NCBI RefSeq assembly: GCF_030528505.1
Contig: NZ_JAUMYS010000018.1
Coordinates: 1 to 44,727 of the forward strand
From: Tannerella sp.
GTDB taxonomy: Bacteria > Bacteroidota > Bacteroidia > Bacteroidales > Tannerellaceae
Direction of reading: 5' to 3'
Length of the DNA stretch: 44,727 bases
In this document: piece after piece, positions 7,315 to 15,833 of the stretch
How the letters are laid out: each line of letters opens with the position of its first letter
How positions within the stretch are numbered: the first letter of the stretch is position 1
Made by a program: the position numbers and the translations under genes
Notes under the pieces: model-generated
What the model saw: the letters and a program-made list of their open reading frames with translations, nothing else
Database searches by the model: none
Told to the model about the DNA's origin: nothing

Positions 7315-10300
7315 CTATCTCACCACGACCTTACGTACCGTATCCGTGCCCAGCTTCACGATATACACCCCGCGAGAAACGCTAAGCGTGCGTTCTCCCG
7401 GCGACGAAGCCAGCTTATGTAACAACTGACCCGTCAGCGAGTAGACGTACACATCCTTCGGACTGCCCGTACGAACATACAGCACACCATTCGAAGACCA
7501 GACCTCGTCGGCCTGTTCTACCGAGATGTTCGAAACAGGACTCACGCCCGTGAGTCTCACCTTCAACGGGTCGATTACGTGACGGAATTGTACCGTCACC
7601 GTACCGTCCGCGTTATGCGTTACCTTCATAAAGCCTAACTCGTCCTGCGATTTCGAACCCGTCGTCACCTTCAAGCCTTCCAGCGTATAACCCGGCTCCG
7701 GTGTCAACACAAGCGTAAACGTACTTTGACTTCTCACATAGTGAAAACCCTGACCCGGAGACGTCGTTACATGGGCGTAACGACCGATTTCCACACTGTG
7801 CACCAAATCTACCGTGCCCTGATTCGGGTGATACTCGTAAGCACCCATATCGACCACATCGTCATAGATTCTCGCGCGACCGCTCAGATCGTTCCGCAAT
7901 GATGAAACGTATCGGCCATCCGTCGGCCGGGAGAGCGTAAGGCTCGCGATATTCCTGAAGCCCGACAAAACAAAGGGGTTGTAGCCACGGTTTACCGACG
8001 GACTCGATTGTGACAGACGGTAATCGCCATCCTTGCGAGGCGTCAGGTCCGAATCATATCCTTTGCGCAAAAACAGCGGATCGCGATCCATATTGTTGCC
8101 TCCGTCGCGTCCCGGCGTAGCGCCCCAGCCCGACACGTTACAATGCTTCCAGTACGGACTTCCGCCCGCGTTCAGCACATCGCCGCCCAGCGAACCGTCC
8201 GTGAGGTTACCCCACACGATCGTGTTGCGGAGTACCGGATTGCCATCGCTGTTATAGAAGCCTGAAGCCGATGAGGCCATGTTCCCGCTTAACGTATTGT
8301 TTACCGAAAGGAAGTTGCTGCCGTTATTGTACAGACCACCTCCTGTCGAAGCGCGGTTATGGCTCAGTTCCGTATTATAGATCAGCACATCGTCCGATGA
8401 AGTACAGCCCGCATATTCCCCGCCGATGTAGATTCCGCCACCGGATTCACGCGCCGTGTTCTCTTTGACGATACAGTTAGCCACCGTTCCCGAGGCGCCC
8501 CCGCGGAACAGAATCCCCGCGCCTTCTCTTGCCGTTCCGCCCAGCACCGTGAAGCCATCGAGTCGCGCGTCGCGGCTTGTGCCGCACGAACCGTTCGTAT
8601 ACGTCGTCGAACCGTCGAAGATCACCACCGAATTACCGTTGCCCTTCAGCACCGTACGATACTCCGCAGGATTGCGTTCGCTCAGATTCGTCTCCGTGCC
8701 CTTGAAACCTCCGTACACATGTACACTGTCGTAATCGATCAGGAACGAACCTCCTTTGGGCGGGGTGTACTCGCCCTGAGCCACCCACACGTAATCGCCC
8801 TGCGAAGCCACCGAGAGCGCATCCTCAAGTCGCGGAAAGGCGTTTTCCCAGTCCGAACCGTCACCCTTGCCACCCGTAACAGAGCCGTTCACAAAGTAAC
8901 CGTTAACGGCCGAACGGACATCAACCGTCAACTCGATCGTCGTGTCGCACGTGATTTGATGCACGCCGGCGCCGGCCGTAGCAGACAAACGTAAGGTTAC
9001 TTTTTTCTCGCCCGTTGAATTCCACGTCACTAACGGAGCTGCGAACGATGAACGTTCGGGCTTACCGCCCTCGAATGTCCAGTGATACGTCAATGAGTTA
9101 GCCAGTGAGGGGCTGACGGACGCGTCGAAGAGTTGCGGAACATTTAGCTTGGCGGGTTTGTTGGGCTTGCGGTTGACGGCTGCCTGAAACTGCATATCGA
9201 GCACCCAGCAGGTATCTCTCACCCAGTATTGTTCACCTGCCCCCAAATCCTGATCCATCAGTAAGACGTATGGACCGTTTGTGCGGGCTTTCAGGACGGA
9301 GCGACTGGGCCCTTGCACGATCGAACTGTCGGGTAATATCCATTTGTAATCTTTGGCGTAGCCGCCCATCAAGGTTTTCGGTTGCGGATTCGATGCGCAT
9401 CTCCACAGCGTATCGGGATCGAATTTAAACTGTCCGAAACCGGAGAGATAACCGTAATTCCCCGTACCGCCGGCGCTGTTAAAATAACCGAGTGAGAAAG
9501 GAGACTCGGAGTTTTCGATTTTCACCAGTTTGTTCTTAGCCGCATCCGGCAGCTCGATTTTTCCCCATTTCCAGTCGTCTATCCCCGGAAGCGGCATGTC
9601 GGTGACCGCAAGCGGATACGTATTTCCGTCATATCCGATCGTAAAGTAACGCTCGCAGGTATCGCGGAAAATAACGAAGATGGCATTTTTGTTGAAGTTG
9701 GACTGGTAGAACGAGAGCGCGCTTTGTCCGATCGAATATAACGACGGAATCAATGCCCCTCCTTCTTCTTTGCCGTAACCGGAGGCATGGTAACAATAGA
9801 CGGGTTCGGAGGCTTCGACGGTAATTGCTTTCGTGATTTCGTTGTGACTGTTCCCCATTTCAAAGTCTGTAATTTGCCCGGCATTGACCGTACGGTTCAC
9901 GGTTTGAAGCGTATGGGATGCATCGAAATATTTCAGGGTAATATTCGTGCCGTCTTTCGTTCCCATCAGGTAGAGGATGTCTTTGAGGCGGTAGACGGCC
10001 GGGGTATTATCGCCGGTGTATCCGCGAATCACGGCATATCGTTTGCCCAAACGATCGGTCGGGACCAGCTGATCGCCCATGGCGTCGTGTCCGGAGAAAG
10101 CCGGCAGTCCGGTAAAATCCTGCACCATCGTGACGGCAATCGGCTTGGTAGCGGTAATCTTGGAGCCGGTAAGTTTATGGGGATTATCACTCATCACGGT
10201 TTCTTTGAGTTTGAGCGTTTGTCCGCGGTTGAGTGGCCCGACATTCGTATGCGTACCGGCCGGAAATCCGTCGCAGTCTTTCTTGAGTTCGAACGACAGG

Positions 10301-10884
10301 TACGTATTGTCTTCCGTAGCGACGATATCGATCTGGTCATACCCGTCTCTAGGCTGAGGCAAGCCCGGCACCGTGGCGCCGATATTCGTATAATGCGTGG
10401 CAAAGGGAATGTAAAACTCGGTACCGAGCGCCGGAGCACCTTTGAGCGTGAAGAGATCGCCGGAGGTATAATTCATCAACTGATAATAGACGATGATGCC
10501 GACATCGGAGGTGACGCGTATGCCGTAGTTCGTAACCGTTCCGGCAGCAGCACGAGGATTTTCGACCTTGGCGATGGCTGCGGCATCTAAAAACTGCGCA
10601 CGGTCGGAGCCTCCCGGAGGGATACTGTACGTCGTACGTTCGGGGGTGGCATTTCCGGCCCACAGTTCGAGGGTGACATGGGCCGTCTGCGTTTTGCTTT
10701 GATTGGAAAAGACGATGAAAATCGGCATATCCGTGCCCGTTTCCGGAACTCCGTATTGCGGCCTTGGATTCGGCCTGTCTAAATAAGTCCCGAAATCGGG
10801 CGAGACGAACCAGAATTCGGTATCCTGTGCATGGCCGTAAAAAGCAAGCCATGAGAGTGTAAGCAGTAATATAAACTTCTTCAT
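7315..10884 (-). CDS. Large secreted T9SS cargo protein with PKD-like and beta-helix regions
   Basis: The protein has 1189 residues. Residues 1-20 are a signal peptide (MKKF, hydrophobic core, GHAQ). Residues 21-500 resemble the IgGFc-binding-type N-terminal region (DTEFWFVSPDFG; LVPTDRLGKRYAV). Residues 578-655 look like a PKD-type fold (LTYHWTFEGG; GEKKVTLRLSA). Residues 662-1018 are Gly/Asn-rich right-handed beta-helix repeats ending in DMGAYEYHP. Residues about 1030-1105 resemble an InlB-type repeat (PEPGYTLEGLKVT). The last 75 residues are a type A T9SS sorting domain (VYVYSLTGQLLHKL; GVYIVKLG; KVVVR). I infer export across the outer membrane and anchoring at the surface or release. The ligand is unknown. 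The start is the second possible ATG, because an upstream one precedes the promoter box. Confidence 0.88.
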   Translation of the reverse strand: MKKFILLLTLSWLAFYGHAQDTEFWFVSPDFGTYLDRPNPRPQYGVPETGTDMPIFIVFSNQSKTQTAHVTLELWAGNATPERTTYSIPPGGSDRAQFLDAAAIAKVENPRAAAGTVTNYGIRVTSDVGIIVYYQLMNYTSGDLFTLKGAPALGTEFYIPFATHYTNIGATVPGLPQPRDGYDQIDIVATEDNTYLSFELKKDCDGFPAGTHTNVGPLNRGQTLKLKETVMSDNPHKLTGSKITATKPIAVTMVQDFTGLPAFSGHDAMGDQLVPTDRLGKRYAVIRGYTGDNTPAVYRLKDILYLMGTKDGTNITLKYFDASHTLQTVNRTVNAGQITDFEMGNSHNEITKAITVEASEPVYCYHASGYGKEEGGALIPSLYSIGQSALSFYQSNFNKNAIFVIFRDTCERYFTIGYDGNTYPLAVTDMPLPGIDDWKWGKIELPDAAKNKLVKIENSESPFSLGYFNSAGGTGNYGYLSGFGQFKFDPDTLWRCASNPQPKTLMGGYAKDYKWILPDSSIVQGPSRSVLKARTNGPYVLLMDQDLGAGEQYWVRDTCWVLDMQFQAAVNRKPNKPAKLNVPQLFDASVSPSLANSLTYHWTFEGGKPERSSFAAPLVTWNSTGEKKVTLRLSATAGAGVHQITCDTTIELTVDVRSAVNGYFVNGSVTGGKGDGSDWENAFPRLEDALSVASQGDYVWVAQGEYTPPKGGSFLIDYDSVHVYGGFKGTETNLSERNPAEYRTVLKGNGNSVVIFDGSTTYTNGSCGTSRDARLDGFTVLGGTAREGAGILFRGGASGTVANCIVKENTARESGGGIYIGGEYAGCTSSDDVLIYNTELSHNRASTGGGLYNNGSNFLSVNNTLSGNMASSASGFYNSDGNPVLRNTIVWGNLTDGSLGGDVLNAGGSPYWKHCNVSGWGATPGRDGGNNMDRDPLFLRKGYDSDLTPRKDGDYRLSQSSPSVNRGYNPFVLSGFRNIASLTLSRPTDGRYVSSLRNDLSGRARIYDDVVDMGAYEYHPNQGTVDLVHSVEIGRYAHVTTSPGQGFHYVRSQSTFTLVLTPEPGYTLEGLKVTTGSKSQDELGFMKVTHNADGTVTVQFRHVIDPLKVRLTGVSPVSNISVEQADEVWSSNGVLYVRTGSPKDVYVYSLTGQLLHKLASSPGERTLSVSRGVYIVKLGTDTVRKVVVR

Positions 10885-10935
10885 AGAGGTATTTTTTATC
10901 ACTTCATTGTAAATACGATATACTATAATTTCATG

Positions 10936-10965
10936 CAAAGATAAGAATACGACGCAGAAAAACAA
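10936..10965 (-). promoter_or_regulatory. Promoter of the T9SS protein gene
   Basis: On the minus strand TTG at 10965-10963 is followed after 19 bases by TATCTTTG at 10943-10936, an exact TAnnTTTG box. Transcription should start near 10930, giving a leader of about 45 bases. It is back to back with the promoter of the HU-like gene. Confidence 0.7.
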
Positions 10966-10996
10966 GTTTTTTTTAGGTAATCAGAAAAAAAGACCT

Positions 10997-11004
10997 TATC
11001 TTTG
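10997..11004 (+). promoter_or_regulatory. Promoter box of the HU-like gene
   Basis: TATCTTTG at 10997-11004 is a full -7 box; a T-run around 10967-10974 is the only -33 candidate. The leader to the ATG at 11094 is about 85 bases, long for this window. It contains CTGTCCGG and CCGGACAG (around 11020 and 11064), which can pair and form a leader hairpin. Confidence 0.55.
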
Positions 11005-11093
11005 GGACGTAACACGCTGTCCGGCATCCATCATCGGTATAGCCCGATAAACGATGCACGGGGTGTCCGGACAGACACAAATCTTTCTAAACT

Positions 11094-11807
11094 ATGGTTA
11101 AATACGTATTATCAGAGAATTTGTTGACGGCTCGCCCCGATGATTTTATGGCGACGCCGGTGGATGTCAAATCGTTCGACCGGGACACGATCGTGGAAAT
11201 GATGCTCAGACGAGGTACTTTGCTGACTAAAACGGACATTCTGGCGGTGCTCAACTCGCTCGAAGAGGTGGTTGCCGACATTGTCAAAGACGGCGGGGCG
11301 GTCAATATGCCGCTGTTCAACACGTCGTTTTCGATCAGCGGTGTTTTTGACGGAGCCATGGACGCGTTCGATCCCAACAGACATCGCCTCTACGTGAACC
11401 TGAACAAGGGTACGCTCTTGCGCGACGTGGAGAAGCAGGTAAAAACATCGAAGACCGAAGGATCGGCTGTTGCTCCTTCGGTAATCGAAGTGCGCGATGT
11501 GCTGAGCGGCACGAGCAACGAGAAACTTACCCCCGGAGGGGTCATACAGGTATTCGGCAGCGGGCTGCGTATCGAAGGAACAGAACCGTCTGTCGGGCTA
11601 TGGTTCGTTCCTGCCGAAGGCGCACTGCCTCCGGTCAAGGCCAACGTACTGGTATCGAACAAACCTTCGAGCCTGACGGCCATGGTACCCGCGCTCGACG
11701 CCGGAACCTACCGCATCAGGGTAGCCACCCAGTATGCAGGAAGCGGTAGCCGGTTGTTGAAAACACCACGGATTACAACGTGGGAAAAAGTTTTTGTGGT
11801 CGGATAA
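11094..11807 (+). CDS. HU-like DNA-binding domain protein with DUF4469-type C-terminus
   Basis: This 237-residue protein begins with an HU/IHF-like fold of the Bacteroidetes variant (residues 1-125; LTARPDDFMATPVDVKSFDRDTIVEMMLRRG and VNMPLFNTSFSISGVF). A C-terminal beta-rich domain (about 140-237) contains LTPGGVIQVFGSGLRI and ends in WEKVFVVG, as in DUF4469/IPT-like domains. Family knowledge: such proteins are common in Bacteroidales and are presumed nucleoid-associated, but their exact role is not established. It is transcribed divergently from the T9SS gene and is followed by a palindrome array and a strong hairpin. No signal peptide is seen, so it is probably cytoplasmic. Confidence 0.75.
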   Translation: MVKYVLSENLLTARPDDFMATPVDVKSFDRDTIVEMMLRRGTLLTKTDILAVLNSLEEVVADIVKDGGAVNMPLFNTSFSISGVFDGAMDAFDPNRHRLYVNLNKGTLLRDVEKQVKTSKTEGSAVAPSVIEVRDVLSGTSNEKLTPGGVIQVFGSGLRIEGTEPSVGLWFVPAEGALPPVKANVLVSNKPSSLTAMVPALDAGTYRIRVATQYAGSGSRLLKTPRITTWEKVFVVG

Positions 11808-11821
11808 CCACGCGAACTTTT

Positions 11822-11886
11822 TGCACGGACAGTCCGTGCACCGTTGCACGGACGGAACGTACACTACTGCACGGACGATCCGTGCA
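11822..11886. repeat. Three 19-bp palindromes at an exact 23-bp period
   Basis: Units start at 11822, 11845 and 11868. Unit 1 is TGCACGGACAGTCCGTGCA, a perfect 9-bp dyad around one base. Unit 3 is TGCACGGACGATCCGTGCA, with one mismatch pair. Unit 2 is a decayed version, TGCACGGACGGAACGTACA. The spacers are 4 bases (CCGT, CTAC) and are not conserved. The array starts 14 bases after the stop codon of the HU-like gene. It could be a protein-binding array or RNA hairpins; neither is established. Confidence 0.85.
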
Positions 11887-11904
11887 GATTTTCATGATTT
11901 CGAG

Positions 11905-11937
11905 AATAAGGGGGGCACACGTAAAGCCCCCCTTATT
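11905..11937. terminator. Bidirectional hairpin after the HU-like gene
   Basis: AATAAGGGGGGC (11905-11916) pairs perfectly over 12 bp with GCCCCCCTTATT (11926-11937) around a 9-base loop. There is no long T-run after it, but the stem is very stable and has A/T-rich outer pairs. It probably ends transcription from the HU-like gene. A second small inverted repeat, GGGGC/GCCCC, lies at 11955-11970 and is unexplained. Confidence 0.65.
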
Positions 11938-11992
11938 AGTAAGGTATCTAAATCGGGGCAGAGACGCCCCTGCGTTCTACCCGAATAAAACA

Positions 11993-12020
11993 CAAGCGCG
12001 AAGGTCACCCCCCGCGCTTG
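11993..12020 (-). terminator. Probable terminator of pgk
   Basis: On the minus strand CAAGCGCG (12020-12013) pairs with CGCGCTTG (12000-11993) and is followed by TGTTTTATT. It lies about 80 bases beyond the pgk stop codon. Between them, on the plus strand, the 12-mer CTTCGTTTTTTG occurs twice, around 12061-12094. Confidence 0.6.
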
Positions 12021-12097
12021 GAAACTCAGCGTTCTTTTTGCGTAACTATAAATAATTTCGCTTCGTTTTTTGAATCATCTTGCTTCGTTTTTTGCTC

Positions 12098-13360
12098 TCA
12101 ATACCCGCGAATCGCTTCGATTCCGGGAAGAGTTTTTCCTTCGATGGCTTCGAGCAGCGCGCCGCCTCCGGTCGATACGTACGATACCCCGTCGGCCAAT
12201 CCGAATTTATTGATACATGCTACCGAGTCGCCGCCTCCGATAAGCGAATAAGCGCCGTTCTTCGTGGCTTCGACAATGGCTTCGGCTACCGAGCGCGATC
12301 CGTGCGTAAAATTGTCGAACTCGAACACCCCTGTCGGGCCGTTCCAAAGAATCGTTTGCGAAGCGCGAATCACTTTACCATATTTCTCTTCTGTCTTAGG
12401 ACCGATGTCCATGCCTTCCCATCCGTCGGGGATTTCATTGCTGGGAGCATAAGCCGTTTTCGCATCGTTGCTGAAATCGTCGGCAATCTTCGAATCTTCG
12501 GCCAATACGAGGTTCACACCTTTTTCTTTGGCTTTGGCCAGCAATTCGAGGGCGAGGTCTAATTTATCGTCTTCGCAGATCGACTTTCCGATTTTTCCAC
12601 CCAGCGCCTTCATAAACGTATACGTCATTCCGCCCGTGATAATCAGGTTGTCGACCTTATTAAGCAGGTTCTCGATCACCTCGATCTTAGACGATACTTT
12701 CGATCCTCCCATAATGGCGGTAAAGGGTCGGTTGATGTCGTTGAGTACTTTCTCTACGGCCTTCACTTCCTTCTCCATCAGATAGCCGAACATCTTGTGA
12801 TCGGCATCGAAATAAGCGGCCATCAACGCCGTTGAAGCATGCGCGCGATGGGCCGTTCCGAATGCGTCGTTCACATACACGTCGGCATAAGAAGCCAGCG
12901 TTTCGGCAAACTTCTTCTGGCTTTCCTTCACGGCTTTCTTGGCGGCCGCCTTCTCCTGCTCCGAAGCGTCTTCGGCCAATCCGCGGGGCTTGCCTTCTTC
13001 TTCGGCATAAAAGCGCAGGTTTTCGAGCAATAACACTTCGCCGGGTTGCAGGGCAGAGGCTTTGACTTTGGCTTCTTCGCCGATGCAATCGTTGGCGAAC
13101 TGTACATCGACGCCCAGCAGGTCGGATACGTGTTTGAGAATATGTTTCAGCGAATATGTATCGGTAACGCCTTTGGGACGTCCCAGATGTGAACCGATGA
13201 TGACGCTGCCGCCATCGCTCAGTATTTTTTTCAGGGTGGGTAAGGCAGCACGGATACGCGTATCGTCCGTGATATTGAATTGTTCGTCTAAGGGTACATT
13301 GAAATCTACCCGTACAAATGCCTTCTTTCCGGCAAAATTAAAGGAATCGATCGTCTGCAT
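12098..13360 (-). CDS. pgk: Phosphoglycerate kinase
   Basis: This enzyme transfers a phosphate from 1,3-bisphosphoglycerate to ADP in glycolysis. The 420-residue protein has the family N-terminus ([15 protein letters not shown]), the substrate-binding GSHLGRPKG, the [13 protein letters not shown] loop, the hinge region [17 protein letters not shown] and the nucleotide-binding C-terminus ([35 protein letters not shown]). Length and motifs are complete. A central Lys/Glu/Ala-rich insertion (about 115-145) is common in Bacteroidetes enzymes. It has its own promoter and terminator and is probably monocistronic. Confidence 0.97.
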   Translation of the reverse strand: MQTIDSFNFAGKKAFVRVDFNVPLDEQFNITDDTRIRAALPTLKKILSDGGSVIIGSHLGRPKGVTDTYSLKHILKHVSDLLGVDVQFANDCIGEEAKVKASALQPGEVLLLENLRFYAEEEGKPRGLAEDASEQEKAAAKKAVKESQKKFAETLASYADVYVNDAFGTAHRAHASTALMAAYFDADHKMFGYLMEKEVKAVEKVLNDINRPFTAIMGGSKVSSKIEVIENLLNKVDNLIITGGMTYTFMKALGGKIGKSICEDDKLDLALELLAKAKEKGVNLVLAEDSKIADDFSNDAKTAYAPSNEIPDGWEGMDIGPKTEEKYGKVIRASQTILWNGPTGVFEFDNFTHGSRSVAEAIVEATKNGAYSLIGGGDSVACINKFGLADGVSYVSTGGGALLEAIEGKTLPGIEAIRGY

Positions 13361-13426
13361 AATGATTGAATTTATCGAATATTAAATGTTGCGAATGTTT
13401 ACCGGCTTGTTTTTCCAAGCCATGTG

Positions 13427-13456
13427 CAAAGGTATAAAATAATTGCCAACCGACAA
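13427..13456 (-). promoter_or_regulatory. Promoter of pgk
   Basis: On the minus strand TTG (13456-13454), 19 bases, then TACCTTTG (13434-13427): a complete match to the Bacteroidetes promoter pattern. The transcription start should be near 13421, about 60 bases before the ATG at 13360. Confidence 0.72.
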
Positions 13457-13530
13457 CCGGCAGCAGATAATTTTTACGCCTGCGGAAGAAAGAGATGCGG
13501 CCCGGGCGGCTGACCGCGTCGCAAGCCGCG

Positions 13531-13995
13531 TCACGTCAGCTTAAAGCGAATACGGAGCCGTCCGTTTTCGTAATCGTGCGAAATGATTTTAAAATGGCCG
13601 ACTTCGCAGGTGTTCGAAACATGTTGTCCGATACAGGCGCAGGCGTCGTAGTCGCCGATGCGGACAATGCGCAATGTTTCGGATACGCCTTCGGGCAGTT
13701 TGCTCAAGTCGACAAACGCCGCCGCCTCTTCGTGCGACATGTACTCGCTCGTGACCGGCAGATGCCGGTCGATCACCGCGTTCACACGCTCAGCGATCTC
13801 CGCGATCTGTTCGTCCGTCGGGGCGGAGGCAAGCAGGTAGTCGCATTTCGATTTCTTGCGTTCGATGTGCGAATTTCGGGAGCGCGGACAACCGAACATT
13901 CTCACCATGGTTTGGTTCAGGATATGCTCGGCCGTGTGCATCGGGGGATGTTCCGTTTTATGGTGTTCGTTTAATAACGGGCTTTCTTGTTCCAT
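13531..13995 (-). CDS. AlaX-type alanyl-tRNA editing protein
   Basis: This 154-residue protein matches the free-standing editing domain related to alanyl- and threonyl-tRNA synthetases. These domains hydrolyse mischarged tRNA (often Ser-tRNA-Ala) in trans. The zinc ligands are visible as HTAEH (H20, H24) and CIGQH (C121, H125), and the ends of the fold are present (VSNTCEVGHFKI). It lacks the synthetase catalytic core, as expected. It lies 43 bases downstream of the htpX-like gene on the same strand, possibly in one transcript with it. The exact tRNA specificity cannot be read from the sequence. Confidence 0.85.
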   Translation of the reverse strand: MEQESPLLNEHHKTEHPPMHTAEHILNQTMVRMFGCPRSRNSHIERKKSKCDYLLASAPTDEQIAEIAERVNAVIDRHLPVTSEYMSHEEAAAFVDLSKLPEGVSETLRIVRIGDYDACACIGQHVSNTCEVGHFKIISHDYENGRLRIRFKLT

Positions 13996-14038
13996 TACTC
14001 TGATTTACGTTTTGAAGAAAAGAAGTTGTTCGGGACGA

Positions 14039-15010
14039 TCAAAACTGTTCGAGCACCCGGATTCTTTTTTCGATGGGCGGATGGGTCGCAAATAATTCGT
14101 TGATGAACGAGGCGCCTTTCTTCATCGGGTTCTCGATAAAGAGCTGCGCGACATCGCTTTGTTCGACGGCTTCGATCAGCGGATCGGTCGATATTTTACG
14201 TAAGGCCGAGGCCAGTGCCTGCGGATTCTTCGTCATCTCGGCGCTTCCGGCGTCGGCCATGTATTCCCGATTGCGGGAGATGGCAAAGCGCATCAGAATC
14301 GTAATAAAGTAGCCGATGATGGCCAGTACCAGAATGACTAACAGGATAGCGAGCCCTCCTCCGTTTTTGTCGTTTTTACTGCTTCGTACGCTTCCGTGCA
14401 GCAGACTGCGCGAAGCAATCTGGGTGAGAAACGAAAAGATGCCGACGAAGACGATGGAAACGATCAGTACGTGTACGTCGCGATTGCGAATATGCATCAG
14501 CTCGTGCGCGATAACGGCTTCCAGCTCATCATCGCTCAGACGGTTGATAATTCCGCGCGAGAGCGAGACGGTATACGTCTGTTTATTCAGTCCGCTGGCA
14601 AAGGCATTCATCGACAAGTCTTCGATCACGTTGATTTTCGGCATCGGCATCCCGTTGGCCATACAAAGGTTCTCGACCAGATTATAAACGCGTTTATTGT
14701 CCCGCCGTTCCAGCGTATGCGACCCGGTCGCGGCATGGATGATGGCCGTATTGGAGAAGTAAGCGACCAGAAACCAGACGAAACAAACGCCCACCACCCA
14801 TGGCGCGGCGTTGAGAAACGATTCGTTCGCAATGAACCAGGAATCTTCCCAGGAAGAAACGGCCGCCGCATCGTCCGAGCCGAGAAAGACATGGATAATC
14901 ACGAAGAAAACCCATGTCAGAAAAAGGATGACGCAAGGGAAAAGCAATAACATCATCATCGATCGGATGTTATTTCTCCGTTGCTGCGTCTGTATACCGA
15001 GGTATTTCAC
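14039..15010 (-). CDS. M48-family membrane metalloprotease, HtpX-like
   Basis: This 323-residue protein has two N-terminal membrane segments (about 18-42 and 70-92), the zinc motif HELMH at 169-173, two more membrane segments (about 180-200 and 218-242) and the third ligand Glu249 in NREYMADAGSA. HtpX-type proteases cleave damaged inner-membrane proteins. The conserved ATHPPIEKRIRVLEQF end shows that it is full length. It starts 4 bases after the lemA stop codon, a pairing seen in many bacteria. Confidence 0.92.
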   Translation of the reverse strand: MKYLGIQTQQRRNNIRSMMMLLLFPCVILFLTWVFFVIIHVFLGSDDAAAVSSWEDSWFIANESFLNAAPWVVGVCFVWFLVAYFSNTAIIHAATGSHTLERRDNKRVYNLVENLCMANGMPMPKINVIEDLSMNAFASGLNKQTYTVSLSRGIINRLSDDELEAVIAHELMHIRNRDVHVLIVSIVFVGIFSFLTQIASRSLLHGSVRSSKNDKNGGGLAILLVILVLAIIGYFITILMRFAISRNREYMADAGSAEMTKNPQALASALRKISTDPLIEAVEQSDVAQLFIENPMKKGASFINELFATHPPIEKRIRVLEQF

Positions 15011-15014
15011 CGGA

Positions 15015-15581
15015 TCAGAAATTTATCTTCGGCGCCTCGTCCAGTTGCGCGCGTTGTTGCTGGCCGAGATCGAACATCGTCTCGCGACGGAAACCGAACA
15101 TGCCGGCCACAAGATTAGCCGGGAACGTTTCGACGGCATTGTTGTATTCCTTCGTCGCCGAATTGAAGTAACGACGCACGGCCGCCAGTTTGTTTTCGAT
15201 ATCGGCCATCTCCTCCTGCAACTGCATAAAGTTGGCGTTGGCTTTCAGGTCGGGATAAGCTTCGACCGACACGGTCAGCCCCCGTAGCGCGGCAGACAAC
15301 TGATTCTCGGCCGCAATTTTCTGATCGATACTCTGTGCCGACATGGCAGCGGAACGGGCTTGCGTGATGCTCTTCAGCGTTTCACTTTCATGCTTCATAT
15401 ACCCTTTAACGGCTTCGACCAGCTGCGGTATCAGATCGTGACGCTGTTTTAACTGCACATCGATATCGGCAAACGCATTTTCGCGATTGTTGCGGAAACG
15501 GACCAGCCGGTTGTATACCGACATAAAAAAAAGAAACAATACTACGACGATGACAATCGTAATGATTAATCCTACACTCAT
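15015..15581 (-). CDS. lemA: LemA family membrane protein
   Basis: This 188-residue protein has one N-terminal membrane segment (residues 4-20) followed by the LemA helical core: YNRLVRFRNNRENAFADIDVQLKQRHDLIPQLVEAVKGY, then AYPDLKANANFMQLQEEMADIENKLAAVRRYFNSATKEYN. The molecular role of LemA is not established. The start is the ATG at 15581 (MSVGLI); an upstream in-frame ATG would extend into the promoter box and lacks family support. It forms a tight operon with the htpX-like gene. Confidence 0.92.
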   Translation of the reverse strand: MSVGLIITIVIVVVLFLFFMSVYNRLVRFRNNRENAFADIDVQLKQRHDLIPQLVEAVKGYMKHESETLKSITQARSAAMSAQSIDQKIAAENQLSAALRGLTVSVEAYPDLKANANFMQLQEEMADIENKLAAVRRYFNSATKEYNNAVETFPANLVAGMFGFRRETMFDLGQQQRAQLDEAPKINF

Positions 15582-15611
15582 TTTCGTTTGAATAAAAAAT
15601 TGAACATGCGG

Positions 15612-15619
15612 CAAAGATA
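15612..15619 (-). promoter_or_regulatory. Promoter box of lemA-htpX
   Basis: On the minus strand TATCTTTG spans 15619-15612; the -33 position shows no clear TTG. Transcription would start near 15606, 25 bases before the lemA ATG. Confidence 0.55.
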
Positions 15620-15769
15620 GATATTTTTTCCGTAACCCCATTCCCCCTTGCGAAACAAACCCTTCATGTACAAAGAGGCCTTGACAGCAAATGAATAACC
15701 AACGCGCATGGAATTACCACACGACCGTAAAAGTATCGGATAAAATTTCGATGTTTGGCATTTCTACCC

Positions 15770-15777
15770 TATATTTG
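15770..15777 (+). promoter_or_regulatory. Promoter box of the yeiH-like gene
   Basis: TATATTTG at 15770-15777 fits TAnnTTTG. The -33 region shows only TTCG. The leader to the ATG at 15834 is about 50 bases. Confidence 0.5.
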
Positions 15778-15833
15778 CCGATCGGGATACATATAATATA
15801 TAGCAAACTTAGACGGGTTTCAGCAGAAAGTAC

